Below, piece by piece: positions 27,833 to 36,251 of a stretch of DNA of 52,133 nt. The first letter of the stretch is position 1. Each line of letters begins with the position of its first letter. Origin of the DNA: Bacteroidales bacterium. GTDB lineage: Bacteria; Bacteroidota; Bacteroidia; Bacteroidales; UBA932. Location of the stretch: the NCBI GenBank assembly GCA_017551425.1, contig JAFZLQ010000063.1, positions 1 through 52,133 on the forward strand. Direction: 5' to 3'. The position numbers and the translations under genes were made by a program. The notes below the pieces were generated by a model that saw only the letters and a list, made by a program, of their open reading frames with translations, did no database searches and was not told the DNA's origin.

Positions 27833-30498
27833 GAAGATTTCCGCTGTTGTTTGCGCTCTGCGCCGTCCTTGTCTGCTCTTGCGGCAAGGAAATGCAAGAG
27901 CCCGCCGCGCGTACCGTAACGAATGAAGAAAGGACGGCGCTTGCCGCTTCCGTGTACGTGCCCGGACAGATGACCGTTTACTTCGACGACGAGCTCGTAT
28001 CCCTGGTGGAATCCGGGGATGCCCTGCGTGCCGTCGCAACCAGGGCTGCCGTCGCAGGACTTGACCCGACGCTCCTGGACGAGCTTGGCGTCAGTTCCTT
28101 CGAGAGGGTGTTCCCGGTGGACGAAGAGTTCGAGGCCAGGCATCGTGAATTCGGGCTTCACCGCTGGTACAGGGTGCGGTTCAACGATGCGGTTCCTTCT
28201 CCCGAGGCCGTGAAGCGGTTCTCGCTTCTGCCCGGCGTACTCAACACCAGGCCTGTCCTCAGGGCCAGGCGTACCGAGGACGCGTATTTCAACGATCCCC
28301 TGGAGGGCCGTCAGTGGCACTATCATAACCCTTACACCTCCTGGGCCGACGTCAATGCCCTGCCTGTATGGCAGAACTATACGACCGGCAGTGAAAAGGT
28401 CATAGTCTCCGTCGTGGACGGCGGAATCGACCTGAAGCACGAAGATCTCAAGGATGCAGTCGTCCAGCCCGGAGACAACGGCAGTAAATCATTCATGTTT
28501 TCCGGCAGCCCTTACGTCATCAAGGCCGATGACCACGGCACTCACGTCGCCGGAACCATCGGAGCGGTGAACAACAACGGCAAAGGCGTGGCCGGACTGG
28601 CCGGAGGCAATGCGGCCGCAGGCATAAAGGGCGTGCGGCTCATGTCGTGCCAGATTTTCTCCGACGGTAACAATGACGGCTCCGACAGTGGCGCAGCCAT
28701 AGTATGGGGAGCCGACCACGGCGCAGTCATCTCCAACAACAGCTGGGGCTACATTTTCTTCGACGCCAAGGGGAATTATGACAAAGTAGCCGCCGAGGAG
28801 GCCCATGATTTCTACGAACAGCCCAACTCCGGGGCATATAAGGACGAAATCAAGGATGCCGTGGACTATTTCAACAAGTACGCGGGCATGAATAACGGCG
28901 TCCAGACCGGTCCCATGGCCGGCGGACTCGTAGTGTTTGCCGCCGGCAACGACGGGCGCCCCTGGGGCCCTCCGGCGAATTATTCCGGCTGTATGGCGGT
29001 GGGCGCCATCAACAGTTACGGCGGCAAGACTAATTTCTCCAACTATGGCAGCTGGGTTGACATATGCGCCCCCGGCCTGGATATACTCAGTACCGCTCCC
29101 AACAACGAGTACGCCCTTATGAGCGGCACATCCATGGCCTGCCCCCATGTCTCCGGCGTTGCTGCGCTGGTGGTGTCTTACTGCGGAGGCATAGGATTCA
29201 CCCGTGAGCAGCTGTGGGAGAAGCTTGTGGGCGGCGCCAACAGCGCCGACGTCCCCGCATCTTTCAGGATCGGCCCTCTGGTCGATGCCTTCGGAGCCAT
29301 CGCATACGGCTCCGGCGAGCCTCCGGCAGTCATTGAAGATTATTCGGTGGACAGTGTCCTATCCAACAACGTCACTTTCTCCTGCCCCGTCCCTCCCGAC
29401 CGTGACGGCAAACCCGCATACGGCGTCAGGCTCCTGGCTTCCGAGAGTTCGGATGCGCTGCTTGCATGCGATCCGCGCAGTCCGGGAGAAGGCGTGATCT
29501 ATGGGGACGTGGTCTGCAGGGACCTGAATGTAGGGGACAGGGTCACCGGCACTGTGGGCGACCTCGGCTTCAGCACCACCTATTACATAGCGTTCTCGGC
29601 ATTCGATTACGGACGCAACTTCTCCTCCATAAGCAAGATAGGGACAGTTACCACGGGCGAGAATCACGCTCCCGTGATAGAGACTTCCTATACCGGTGAG
29701 TTCAAGTTCCATGTACACGACTTCTACGCCATCCCCTTCACCATCACGGATGCGGACAATCATTCGCTGAACGTGGTGTTCGACAAGGACGAGAACGACG
29801 AGGGCGCCCTCGTACTTGGAGAACGTAACGAGGCAGGGGAGTATCGGCTTCAGGTCATAGGTTACGCTACCCCCGCCGGCAAGTATCACGGAGTCCTCAG
29901 GGCTGAAGACAATTACGGCCTTTCAACCGAGCTCGGAATAGACTACGAGGTGCTGCCCAACAGCGCTCCGGAGCTTGTCAAGCCAATGGATAACATAATC
30001 CTCCATTATTCCGGGGATACCGTGAAGATAAACATGGAGGATTACATAGTCGATCCTGACGGCGAGACCCTTACGTATGCCATAGACATTTCAGACAAAT
30101 CCGTGGTTCACGTAACCCAGAAAGCCGGCAGCGCCGTTCTCACTGTCACGGCTCTCGCCGATTCCGGTCTTGCCACGGTCACTCTTTCCGCCACCGATGC
30201 GGGAGACGCCGTTGCCGAAGCGTCGGTAAAGGTGCTTGTGGTGTCCGGGGAGCAGGAGGTGCTGTATTATCCCAATCCCGTGATAGACTACCTCTACGTG
30301 GGACCTGTGGACAACCCCGGCGGAAATGCTACGGTAAGCGTCTTCAATGCGGTGGGTGCGAAAGTGTATTCCGCATCCCTGGCCTGCAGCGCATTCGAGC
30401 CGGCGCAGATTGATATGAGAAACGCCGGAGCAGGCCTTTATAACCTGAAGGTGGAATACGGCGGCAAGGTGTTCAACAGCGTAATAATCAAGAAGTGA
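27829..30498 (+). CDS. Subtilisin-like (S8) protease with T9SS sorting domain, copy 1
   Basis: 889 residues. The catalytic triad is complete: D197 in VVDGGID, H236 in DHGTHVAG, S435 in GTSMACPHVSG; the oxyanion Asn is in ISNNSWGY. A propeptide-like region spans about 40-150. After the protease come beta-sandwich domains (about 500-800, fibronectin/cadherin-like), then a C-terminal domain starting YYPNPVIDYLYV and ending in a Lys-rich KK, the type A T9SS sorting signal. The N-terminus also ends in a lipobox-like VCSC, an odd pairing with a T9SS tail. It would be secreted through the outer membrane and attached to the surface, to digest protein whose products the SusCD pairs may import. Confidence 0.88.
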   Translation: MRRFPLLFALCAVLVCSCGKEMQEPAARTVTNEERTALAASVYVPGQMTVYFDDELVSLVESGDALRAVATRAAVAGLDPTLLDELGVSSFERVFPVDEEFEARHREFGLHRWYRVRFNDAVPSPEAVKRFSLLPGVLNTRPVLRARRTEDAYFNDPLEGRQWHYHNPYTSWADVNALPVWQNYTTGSEKVIVSVVDGGIDLKHEDLKDAVVQPGDNGSKSFMFSGSPYVIKADDHGTHVAGTIGAVNNNGKGVAGLAGGNAAAGIKGVRLMSCQIFSDGNNDGSDSGAAIVWGADHGAVISNNSWGYIFFDAKGNYDKVAAEEAHDFYEQPNSGAYKDEIKDAVDYFNKYAGMNNGVQTGPMAGGLVVFAAGNDGRPWGPPANYSGCMAVGAINSYGGKTNFSNYGSWVDICAPGLDILSTAPNNEYALMSGTSMACPHVSGVAALVVSYCGGIGFTREQLWEKLVGGANSADVPASFRIGPLVDAFGAIAYGSGEPPAVIEDYSVDSVLSNNVTFSCPVPPDRDGKPAYGVRLLASESSDALLACDPRSPGEGVIYGDVVCRDLNVGDRVTGTVGDLGFSTTYYIAFSAFDYGRNFSSISKIGTVTTGENHAPVIETSYTGEFKFHVHDFYAIPFTITDADNHSLNVVFDKDENDEGALVLGERNEAGEYRLQVIGYATPAGKYHGVLRAEDNYGLSTELGIDYEVLPNSAPELVKPMDNIILHYSGDTVKINMEDYIVDPDGETLTYAIDISDKSVVHVTQKAGSAVLTVTALADSGLATVTLSATDAGDAVAEASVKVLVVSGEQEVLYYPNPVIDYLYVGPVDNPGGNATVSVFNAVGAKVYSASLACSAFEPAQIDMRNAGAGLYNLKVEYGGKVFNSVIIKK

Positions 30499-31415
30499 TG
30501 AAAAGATCGGTACTTGTCTTCATTCTTGCGGCCGCTTCCCTCCAGGCATTCGCACAGGGGACGGCGATGGATTTCATCCGTGCCGACAGGAACCCTGCCA
30601 CCATAGCTGCCGCAGGCGCCGGTTACGCATCCCTGAACATGGGTACGGCTTTCGCCGCTTTCGGCAATCCCGCGGCCGTTTCCCTTGCAGACCATACCCT
30701 GGACGCGGAGGGCACCTTCGCCCTCGCCCCCTTCGGGAGCGGCAATTCCATGAATTACGGCGGCGGCGCCTCGTTCCGCATCGGCAAATTCGGCGTGTCT
30801 GCGGCATATATCGGCAGCAGCTATCCCGAAGTCCCGATGTACAGCGACGGCGGCGGCGCTTCCGGCAGGTTTGCCCCCAGCGACATGACCGTGGGCCTCG
30901 GCCTGTCGATGGCGTTCGGGGAGCATGTTTCCGTAGGTGCGCTCGCACGCTATGCGTCTGCGCCTCTGGACGGAAAGACCACCCTTTCTTCTGTCAGCGC
31001 CGATGTTATGGCGATGTGCAGGTTCGGCGCCCTGAGCGTAAGCGCGGGAGCCGCAGGGCTCGGCCCCAAGGTGGCTTCCATCAGCAACAAGTCTTACCCT
31101 CTGCCGGCATCCGCCCGCCTCGGAGCGGCTTACAGGCTTGAGATAAGCGATTTTTCGTTTGACTTTGCAGCGGACGGAGATTACTATTTCAGCGGCAATA
31201 TCAGCGCCGCTGCAGGTGTGCAGGCCGGATTCAGGGATATGGTGTTCCTGCGTACGGGATACCGTTATTCCGGCATGGGTGAGGATTTCTCCGCGGCCCC
31301 CGTTCCTTCCAATTTCTCCGTCGGCGCCGGCTTCAAACTCTTCGGCGTCAGTCTCGACCTGGCATACGTAGTTACGACCAACGCCATCGTAGCCGGCTTG
31401 GGCTACAGTTTCTGA
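30498..31415 (+). CDS. PorV/PorQ-like outer-membrane barrel, copy 1
   Basis: 305 residues from the ATG that overlaps the protease stop (TGATG). Signal peptide ends at AFAQ. The start of the mature protein (TAMDFIRADRNPATIAAAGAGYASL...FAAFGNPAAVSL) and the Gly/Ala-rich alternating strands to a final YSF are typical of the PorV/PorQ (UPF0164-like) family, which shuttles or attaches T9SS cargo at the outer membrane. Direct coupling to a T9SS-type protease gene suggests a dedicated partner for that cargo. Confidence 0.75.
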   Translation: MKRSVLVFILAAASLQAFAQGTAMDFIRADRNPATIAAAGAGYASLNMGTAFAAFGNPAAVSLADHTLDAEGTFALAPFGSGNSMNYGGGASFRIGKFGVSAAYIGSSYPEVPMYSDGGGASGRFAPSDMTVGLGLSMAFGEHVSVGALARYASAPLDGKTTLSSVSADVMAMCRFGALSVSAGAAGLGPKVASISNKSYPLPASARLGAAYRLEISDFSFDFAADGDYYFSGNISAAAGVQAGFRDMVFLRTGYRYSGMGEDFSAAPVPSNFSVGAGFKLFGVSLDLAYVVTTNAIVAGLGYSF

Positions 31416-31432
31416 CCTGTCATCTCCGGTAA

Positions 31433-34006
31433 ATGAGACGCCTTCTTTTACTGCCCTGTATCCTGTTATGCTTCTGCTGCACCCGCGAAGGAGCGGACGC
31501 GTACAGCGTACCCGGTGAGGCTGAGGAAGAAAGCGTGGGAAACTCCTGCATCCCCGGAGAAATAATAGTCCGCTTTTCCGAGGCCATGGCCGACAGGATA
31601 GAGCAGGACCTTGCGGCAGGCTCGTTCATGCATACCAGGTCAACGGAGCTGAATTCCGTCCTGGCCTCGCTGGGCGCCACTTCGGTGGAACGCCTCTGCA
31701 GTGACGGCGGAAAATTCGAGGCCCGCCACCGTCAGGCCGGCCTTCACACCTGGTACAAGGTAAAGTTCGATTCGACCCTCCCCCTGACCCGCGCCTCCGG
31801 CGATATCAGCCGTATCCCCGGCGTGGAGTATGTCTGCCCCGAGCGCAGGATAGTGCGTACCTCGGTGTTCAACGACCCCAGGCTCCCGGAGCAGTGGAAT
31901 TATATCAGCGACGGGGGTGGAATCAACGTGGAGGAAGTCTGGAACTACCGTTCCTGCGGCCGCCCCGAGGTCATTGTGGCGGTTATCGACGGCGGCATAC
32001 AGCTTGACCACGAAGACCTTGCCGGCGTAGTCATCCCCCCGGGCAAGGACGGCAGCAAGAATTTTGTTGATTACAATTTCAATATCATAGCCCACGACCA
32101 CGGTACCCACGTGGCCGGGACCATAGGCGCTATCAACAATAACGGCAAGGGCGTCTGCGGCATCGCCGGGGGCCGGGACGGCAACGGCGGCGTAAGGCTC
32201 CTGTCCTGCCAGGTTTTCAAAGAGAAGGAAGACGGCAAGGATGAATCCGGCAACATCTTCGACGCGCTTGTATGGGCCACGGACCACGGCGCCGTAATCG
32301 CCAACAACAGTTGGAGCTATGTCTATGATAACGAGGAGGAAGCCAAGTCCGGGAACGTTGGTTACATGGGCCCGGCGATCGAGTATTTCAACAATTACGC
32401 AGGCATAGACGAAAACGGCCTCCAGGTGGGCCCCATGAGGGGCGGTCTGGTGGTGTTCGCCGCCGGCAACGAGGGCTGGACCATCGGCTGGCCCGCCGCA
32501 TACGACGGCGTGGTGTCCGTCGGAGCCCTGGGCCCCGGAAATCAGAGGTCTAGCTACACGAATTACGGCGACTGGGTTGATATATGCGCTCCCGGCGGCG
32601 ACGGCAACTATCCCGCCGTCAAGATCCTGAGCTCGGTTCCCGATAACGAATACGGTTATATGGAGGGCACCTCCATGGCCTGCCCGCACGTATCGGGAGC
32701 GGCCGCACTGGTCGTTTCCGAATGCGGAGGCCCCGGATTCACCCGTGAGATGCTTCTGGAGAAGCTGCTCAAGGGAGCAGATTACGGGACTTCAACCGTA
32801 AACGCCGGAGTCGGGCCCACCCTCGACGTCCTCGGGGCGGTTACCTACGGAACCACGAAGGCTCCCGAACAGGTGGAATCCTTCTATGTGACGCCCCATT
32901 CCAATTTTATCGATTTCAGGTGGACCGGCGTGACCGATCCCGACGACGTGCTGCCGTACGGCTATGTGCTCATGGCGAGCGAAAACGCCTCGTCGCTGGA
33001 GGGAATCGACTTTTCCAACGTCCCCGAAGACGTCATCTTCCAGAGGCTCAAGCGAGGGAATCCCAAGCAGGGCAATATACTTATAGGCACGCTTCCCGGC
33101 CTGGGCTTCGAGAAGCATTATTATGCCACCGTGGTAGCCTACGATTATGGCGGAAACCATTCCGCTCCCGCCATGCTCAAGGAGGCTGATACCGGGGCCA
33201 ATACCCCTCCGGTGATATCCACCAGGTTTACAGGCGAACTGCTCCTCAAGGCGCACGAACGCGAGGAGATCGTTTTCAGGGTTATGGATCCCGACGGCCA
33301 CGCTGTCAAGACCAGTTTCCATTCCGGGTCTCCCGCCTGTTCCGGACACATGCAGAAGGACGGCAGTTTCCTGATGACCTTTATCGGCCAGGACGATTAT
33401 CCAGGTTCCTACTCCGCCACCTTGACGGCTGTGGATGAATTTGGCGCCAAGACCGAATTCCTGATGCCGTTCACCATACAGGAGAATCATGCCCCCGTCG
33501 TCGTGAAGAGCATAGACAACATGATCCTCAAGCCGGATGAAACGCTCACGTTTGAGATTGGCGACTGCATAAAGGACCCGGACGGCGAGGAACCCGCATA
33601 TTCCTTTGCAGTCTCCCGGCCCGACGTCGCCATCGTTTCCATGGACGGCTCCGAGCTTAGACTGAAGGCAGGCAAGAAGGGTCTTGCAAGCGTTACCGTA
33701 ACCGCAAGCGATATTAAAGAGCTCAAGGCCACAATGACCTTCCGGGTAAACGTGCGCGACGACGACAGTCCTGCGGAAGTGTATCCCACACAGGTGACAG
33801 ATGTCATATATGTGTCCGACGGCGCATCCAAGGAGCTGGAAATCTCCATTTCCAACGCTTCCGGCGCCATACTTTACAAGGAGAGCCATGTCTGCGACGC
33901 CTTCAATCCGGCCGTCATAAACATGGGCGGATGGGCTCCGGGCAGGTATTCGGTGATAGTCGTTTCCGAAGGCAGGAAGTCCGTAACCAATATCGTAAAA
34001 CTATAG
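31433..34006 (+). CDS. Subtilisin-like (S8) protease with T9SS sorting domain, copy 2
   Basis: 857 residues, same architecture as the copy at 27829. Triad D186 (VIDGGIQ), H223 (DHGTHVAG) and S414 (GTSMACPHVSG), with IANNSWSY for the oxyanion Asn. The propeptide, beta-sandwich domains and a C-terminal domain starting VYPTQVTDVIYV and ending NIVKL are parallel to copy 1. The signal peptide has a cluster of cysteines (CFCC) but not a clean lipobox. The middle insert around 287-310 differs from copy 1, so substrate preference may have diverged. Confidence 0.88.
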   Translation: MRRLLLLPCILLCFCCTREGADAYSVPGEAEEESVGNSCIPGEIIVRFSEAMADRIEQDLAAGSFMHTRSTELNSVLASLGATSVERLCSDGGKFEARHRQAGLHTWYKVKFDSTLPLTRASGDISRIPGVEYVCPERRIVRTSVFNDPRLPEQWNYISDGGGINVEEVWNYRSCGRPEVIVAVIDGGIQLDHEDLAGVVIPPGKDGSKNFVDYNFNIIAHDHGTHVAGTIGAINNNGKGVCGIAGGRDGNGGVRLLSCQVFKEKEDGKDESGNIFDALVWATDHGAVIANNSWSYVYDNEEEAKSGNVGYMGPAIEYFNNYAGIDENGLQVGPMRGGLVVFAAGNEGWTIGWPAAYDGVVSVGALGPGNQRSSYTNYGDWVDICAPGGDGNYPAVKILSSVPDNEYGYMEGTSMACPHVSGAAALVVSECGGPGFTREMLLEKLLKGADYGTSTVNAGVGPTLDVLGAVTYGTTKAPEQVESFYVTPHSNFIDFRWTGVTDPDDVLPYGYVLMASENASSLEGIDFSNVPEDVIFQRLKRGNPKQGNILIGTLPGLGFEKHYYATVVAYDYGGNHSAPAMLKEADTGANTPPVISTRFTGELLLKAHEREEIVFRVMDPDGHAVKTSFHSGSPACSGHMQKDGSFLMTFIGQDDYPGSYSATLTAVDEFGAKTEFLMPFTIQENHAPVVVKSIDNMILKPDETLTFEIGDCIKDPDGEEPAYSFAVSRPDVAIVSMDGSELRLKAGKKGLASVTVTASDIKELKATMTFRVNVRDDDSPAEVYPTQVTDVIYVSDGASKELEISISNASGAILYKESHVCDAFNPAVINMGGWAPGRYSVIVVSEGRKSVTNIVKL

Positions 34007-34019
34007 GAACCGGTACGAT

Positions 34020-34913
34020 ATGAGAAAAGCCGTAGCAACAGCGCTCGCCATCCTTTCCGTGGCAATCCTGCGTGCCCAGGACGCCGGTTCGTCCGCCATG
34101 CCCTTCAGCCTTGTGCCGCGTGACGCCAGAACCCTTTCCCTCGGCCTTGTCTCTGACATAAGCGACCCGGCGTACCGTCTGCTTGACGGCCAGAAGCTGA
34201 ACGCATCCCTTTCCTGGTATTCGTGGGCGCCTTCCGGCACCTCTTCCACAGACATCAACGCCGACGCCTTCGTGCGCCTGGGCAGCAAGCTTGGCGTTGC
34301 CCTCCAGTTCGGCTTCGACAGCGGTTCGGCATACGACATCTACGACGCCGACGGCATAAAGGGCGATTCTTTCAATCCTTCGGAACTGTTCGTGAAGATG
34401 GGCGCCTCGTACAGGATACTTCCCATGCTCAGCGCTTCGCTGTCGGCCCGCTACATGAGCAATACCATCGCCCCGGAACAGTCTTATTCCGCCTTTGCCG
34501 GGGACGCCCTTGTGGCGGCCAGCTTCGGCAGCGCCCGCGCAGCCGCCGGGGTCTGCAATATCGGAACTCCCGTAACTGCTTCTGACGGAACGTCTTACGG
34601 TCTTCCTGCCGCGGTTTCCGTTGCCGGAGGTTACAAGTTCCTGTTTGCCGATGCGCATTCCCTGGATGCATCCGCCCAGGCCGATGTTTTCTTCAGGGGC
34701 GGCCTCCGTGCAGGCGTGGGAGCGGAATACGGTTTCAAGGACCTCGCCTTCATCCGCCTAGGATACAGCTACGGCGGAAAAAGCCCCATGCCGTCATGTT
34801 TCACGATCGGCATAGGGGCCAGGTATTACGGCTTCACTATAGACGCCGTCTGTCTTTTGGGAACTCCTGCGATATCCGGCACTCTTGGCGTGGCCATGGG
34901 ATACCGCTTCTAG
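34020..34913 (+). CDS. PorV/PorQ-like outer-membrane barrel, copy 2
   Basis: 297 residues. Signal peptide ends near LRAQ. It shares the pattern of the 30498 product: SSAMPFSLVPRDARTLSLG at the start, alternating barrel strands, DLAFIRLGYSYGG (compare MVFLRTGYRYSG) and a terminal GYRF. It follows protease copy 2 by 13 nt, repeating the protease-barrel order of copy 1. It is the last gene of the operon. A short palindrome around TCTAGA (34914-34931) lies at the convergent junction with the next gene. Confidence 0.72.
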   Translation: MRKAVATALAILSVAILRAQDAGSSAMPFSLVPRDARTLSLGLVSDISDPAYRLLDGQKLNASLSWYSWAPSGTSSTDINADAFVRLGSKLGVALQFGFDSGSAYDIYDADGIKGDSFNPSELFVKMGASYRILPMLSASLSARYMSNTIAPEQSYSAFAGDALVAASFGSARAAAGVCNIGTPVTASDGTSYGLPAAVSVAGGYKFLFADAHSLDASAQADVFFRGGLRAGVGAEYGFKDLAFIRLGYSYGGKSPMPSCFTIGIGARYYGFTIDAVCLLGTPAISGTLGVAMGYRF

Positions 34914-34919
34914 GGGAGT

Positions 34920-36248
34920 CTAGATTCCCTGTTTCAGCTTTTCTATGTATGCGTCGATGCGCGCAAGCTCGTGCGGGATGCGTATGTGCTGGGGGCAGTG
35001 CGATGCGCATTGGCCGCAGCTGATGCAATGGTCGGGCTGCCGTTCCGCCTCCACCGCCTTGTTGAATGATGCAAGGTAGCGCTTTCTTGCGCGGGCGAAG
35101 TCTTTCTGCCCGTTGGTCTTAACGTAGGTCTCGTCGATAACGCTCCTGTCGTAGAAGCGGAACACTCCGGGAATGTTGATGCCGTAGGGGCAGGGCATGC
35201 AGTACTGGCATCCGGTACAGCCCACGAGAGGGAAGTTCGTGGCCTCGTCGGCAATGTCTTCAAGCAGGGCGAACTCGCTGTCCGTCAGGGGTTTGAAGTG
35301 CTTGTAGGTGTCCAGGTTGTCGTCCAGGTGCTCCATGTATGTCATGCCGCTCAGGGCAACCATTACCTTGGGGAAGCTGCCGCAGAAACGGAAGGCCCAG
35401 GAAGACACGCTCTTGTCCGGCTCGATGGCTTTGAGCCTGGCGGTCTGGCCTTTGGTGAGGCTGGCGAGTCCGCCGCCGCGGAGGGGCTCCATGATGACTA
35501 CGGGGATGTCCCGCTTCTCGAGCTCCTCATACAGGTATTTGGCGTTGGTGTTGCGGCCGCCGGCATGGGTCCAGTCGAGGTAGTTCATCTGGATCTGCAC
35601 GAAGTCCCAGTGGTACTTCGGATGCAGCTCCATCATGGAATCGAAGCCCGCCTGCTGGCTGTGGATGGAGAATCCGAGGTTGCGGATGTGCCCCAGCTCG
35701 CGTTCCCTGAGCAGGAAATCCATGATTCCCGTGTCTTCGAAGCGGGCCTTGAAGTCGTCTGCGCCGCCGATGGAATGGAGGAGGTAGTAGTCTATGTAGT
35801 CCGTATTGAAAATCTTGAGCGAACGGCGGTACATCATCACCGAGTTGTCGTAGCTGGCGTCGGAGAAGTTGGACAGCTTGGTAGCGAGCAGCCAGCTGCT
35901 GCGGGGATAGCGGCTGAGGGCTTCCGCAGTGGCGCGCTCGGAGTCTCCACGGAGGTACACGGGGGAGGTGTCGTAGTAGTTGACGCCGTTGGCCATCGCC
36001 TTGTCCACCAGCTCGTTGACCTTTTCCTGGTCTATGTGTTCCTGGCCGTCTTCCCCTTTGACCATCGGCCAGCGCATGCAGCCGTAGCCGAGTACGCCTA
36101 TGCCGGGATAATGCTGCAGCATCTCTCCGTCTGTCTCCAGGGAGCGTCCTTCCGCCGACGTGGCGGCCGTGCCTTTGGGTGTGCATGCTGCGAGGGCTGC
36201 GGCACCTGCCGCCAGACCCGTTTTGCGTATGAATTCTCTTCTGTCCAT
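34920..36248 (-). CDS. Tat-exported aldo/keto reductase with C-terminal ferredoxin domain
   Basis: 442 residues. Twin-arginine signal MDRREFIRKTG followed by a hydrophobic stretch and a lipobox-like ALAAC. The AKR tetrad is complete: D93, Y98, K124, H158. The C-terminus carries two Fe-S cysteine clusters, CTGCQYCMPCPYG near residue 345 and CISCGQCASHCPQH near 410, the second a classic 4Fe-4S motif. Proteins of this family are common in Bacteroides and usually annotated as aldo/keto reductase with 4Fe-4S dicluster. It lies 3 nt downstream of the polyferredoxin gene, which may pass electrons to it across or at the membrane. Substrate unknown. Confidence 0.9.
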   Translation of the reverse strand: MDRREFIRKTGLAAGAAALAACTPKGTAATSAEGRSLETDGEMLQHYPGIGVLGYGCMRWPMVKGEDGQEHIDQEKVNELVDKAMANGVNYYDTSPVYLRGDSERATAEALSRYPRSSWLLATKLSNFSDASYDNSVMMYRRSLKIFNTDYIDYYLLHSIGGADDFKARFEDTGIMDFLLRERELGHIRNLGFSIHSQQAGFDSMMELHPKYHWDFVQIQMNYLDWTHAGGRNTNAKYLYEELEKRDIPVVIMEPLRGGGLASLTKGQTARLKAIEPDKSVSSWAFRFCGSFPKVMVALSGMTYMEHLDDNLDTYKHFKPLTDSEFALLEDIADEATNFPLVGCTGCQYCMPCPYGINIPGVFRFYDRSVIDETYVKTNGQKDFARARKRYLASFNKAVEAERQPDHCISCGQCASHCPQHIRIPHELARIDAYIEKLKQGI

Positions 36249-36251
36249 GGC

